Made by a program: the position numbers and the translations under genes
In this document: positions 62,601 to 64,000 of the stretch, piece by piece
Layout: the number at the start of each line of letters is the position of its first letter
Position numbering within the stretch: the stretch's first letter is position 1
From: Ascaris suum
Taxonomy: Eukaryota; Nematoda; Chromadorea; Rhabditida; Ascarididae
Direction of reading: 5' to 3'
NCBI GenBank assembly: GCA_013433145.1
Contig: CM024172.1
Coordinates: 4,039,213 to 4,103,212 of the forward strand
Length of the DNA: 64,000 nt
The notes under the pieces: generated by a model
Seen by the model: only the letters and a program-made list of their open reading frames with translations
Databases searched by the model: none
What the model was told of the DNA's origin: nothing

Positions 62601-64000
62601 AAAAAGTCGAAGAGCAATCGAGAACCTGTGTATGTCGACACTTTCTTATGTATGGATGCTCAAGCAATGAGCAGGTGTTTTATAGGCAGTAGGTAAATGC
62701 ATCACAGACATTCAGAAGAGTTCGAACAAAAGCTCCTCGAAAAAGTGAATTCAAAGCCAAATGAACAAAGGTATGAAGTTTATAAAGTGTCGGTCAATAG
62801 TGCACGAAAACTAAAGTTCGTCTATCAGTGCAGTTAGCACAGCACCAAAGAAATGCATCTCAAGTGAAATCGCGCTTCTCAGGAATCGTTTCAAGCTTAG
62901 TTTTTTGTAAGTTTCATTTGACTAAACTGAATCGGCTAAAGTTCGACATAAATAAATCCTGAAGGAAATCCTATTCATAACAATTTTAGCGAGCTCACTT
63001 TCACAAAATGCTGGCAGTTTCCGCCTGTGAGCACTCAGTCATATGACATTTGCGATTGTTTGCTGTTTACATGGCAACGACACCTCATGCTATAGGAATC
63101 TATGATATCAATAATGCAGTTGAACGAATGTTTTTTTAAAGAAATTGCTTATTCTCGTTGAGATAATTGCCGCATATAGAGTATTTCTTCAGGAAGACAA
63201 TTTTTCTGACTGGCTAAAACCTAGGTAAACGCTTTTCGTTCTTGAACGGTTTCAACTGCAATAGCAACGTGCACGATATCTCTCGTCTTTACTAAAGTTT
63301 TAACAGATCGTTTCTTCGTTGTTATATTCCAAGCAATGCTTCATCCTTCCGGTGAATAACACCTGAGATTTTCCAAATGGCCACAGTCACCAACGTTACT
63401 GCTTGCTTGCAATGTGAGATTAATTGGAAATAAGGGACCATTTGTTCTGTAGCTATTCTAGTAGCTCACCAATGTTTGCTTAGAATGAAAATCAACTTCG
63501 AGGAAAATCTCAGTCGCACATGCAAAGTTAAATCGGAAGTATAAGTGTTTATTGAAATGTTTTAAGTTTTTGAAAGATCAGCAACGGAACAATCATAAGA
63601 ATCGAAATTTCCCAATTTCACATCGATCTTTTCCAGAAATTTCCGCGACTGATTCTCAAGCTGGAAAGAATCTCGGTGATGTTATGCTATTGAAATTCCA
63701 AAGAAAAGGAAAACGATGGCACTTCGTCGAGGATCGTTGAAATTTTTTCAATCGCTGCACGACACAAAATTGCTGAGTGTGCTTCTTGAACAAAATTTCA
63801 CACAGAAATGCCAATGATGAAGCTGAAATTGCTTTATGTAGATTCACTTGTAAATGCTCAATATTTTTTGTACGGGGGCCTAGGCTATGTGCCTGATATA
63901 GTTGCAGCTACTTTTATCGTTAGAAAGGATGAATGAATGAAAATGAATAAGGAAAAAGAAAGACAATGTGCGTCTGCTGAATTTTTCAACATACGATCTC
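59623..64000. other. 4.4 kb with only isolated candidate exons
   Basis: Three readings deserve mention but not gene calls. A 139-codon minus-strand frame spans 61668-61249 without recognised domains. A plus-strand exon at 62205-62562 follows CATTCTCATTTTAG and ends in a basic tail (KALKKCREVIDDEK). A plus-strand terminal exon at 63637-63740 follows CGATCTTTTCCAG and reads through GKNLGDVMLLKFQRKG to a stop. No neighbouring exons could be linked. Confidence 0.4.

Overview
This is eukaryotic nuclear DNA and most probably from a nematode. It is AT-rich and gene-sparse, with genes broken into short exons. Introns range from under 50 nt to about 3.4 kb, and many 3' splice sites read TTTCAG or ATTTTCAG. 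The nematode assignment rests on those splice sites, on a CHK/DUF1679-type kinase-like gene, on a C-type lectin gene, and on splice-acceptor-like sequence directly upstream of start codons, which looks like spliced-leader trans-splicing. The species cannot be named from the sequence. No bacterial operon, CRISPR array, rRNA or convincing tRNA was seen. Exon models were built by hand from reading frame, splice-site and phase agreement, so edges are predictions. Long chance ORFs are common at this base composition, and most were discarded.

Layout. 0-4 kb (minus): 5' part of a CHK kinase-like gene that runs off the left edge. 4-15 kb: no gene I can support, but two TA microsatellites, a tandem repeat, several foldback sequences and one GC-richer island. 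15.3-16.6 kb: two weakly supported unassigned gene fragments. 16.6-19.9 kb: a GA microsatellite and a foldback. 19.9-23.2 kb (minus): a complete four-exon secreted C-type lectin with a long Lys/Ser/Thr-rich tail. 27.3-33.4 kb (plus): a five-exon IQ-motif protein of unknown function whose third intron holds a dispersed repeat (D1). 34.8-41.6 kb (minus): a complete seven-exon ZNF330/NOA36 orthologue. Two or three of its introns begin with GC instead of GT, and intron 6 holds another dispersed repeat (D2). 41.9-42.6 kb (minus): 3' end of an unassigned membrane-protein gene ending 244 nt upstream of the ZNF330 acceptor site, a likely two-gene operon. 47.0-47.3 kb: second D2 copy. 49.9-51.0 kb and 51.1-53.8 kb (minus): a low-confidence gene and a small predicted secreted protein. 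59.3-59.6 kb: second D1 copy. The remainder to 64 kb has only isolated candidate exons.

The recognised genes do not form one pathway: a small-molecule kinase-like protein, a secreted lectin, a calmodulin-binding candidate and a nucleolar zinc protein. I found no novel multi-gene system. The most interesting signals are the cluster of GC-AG introns in one conserved gene, a probable insertion inside repeat D1 with a 6-bp target duplication, and a pair of adjacent strong hairpins at 11.15-11.24 kb.
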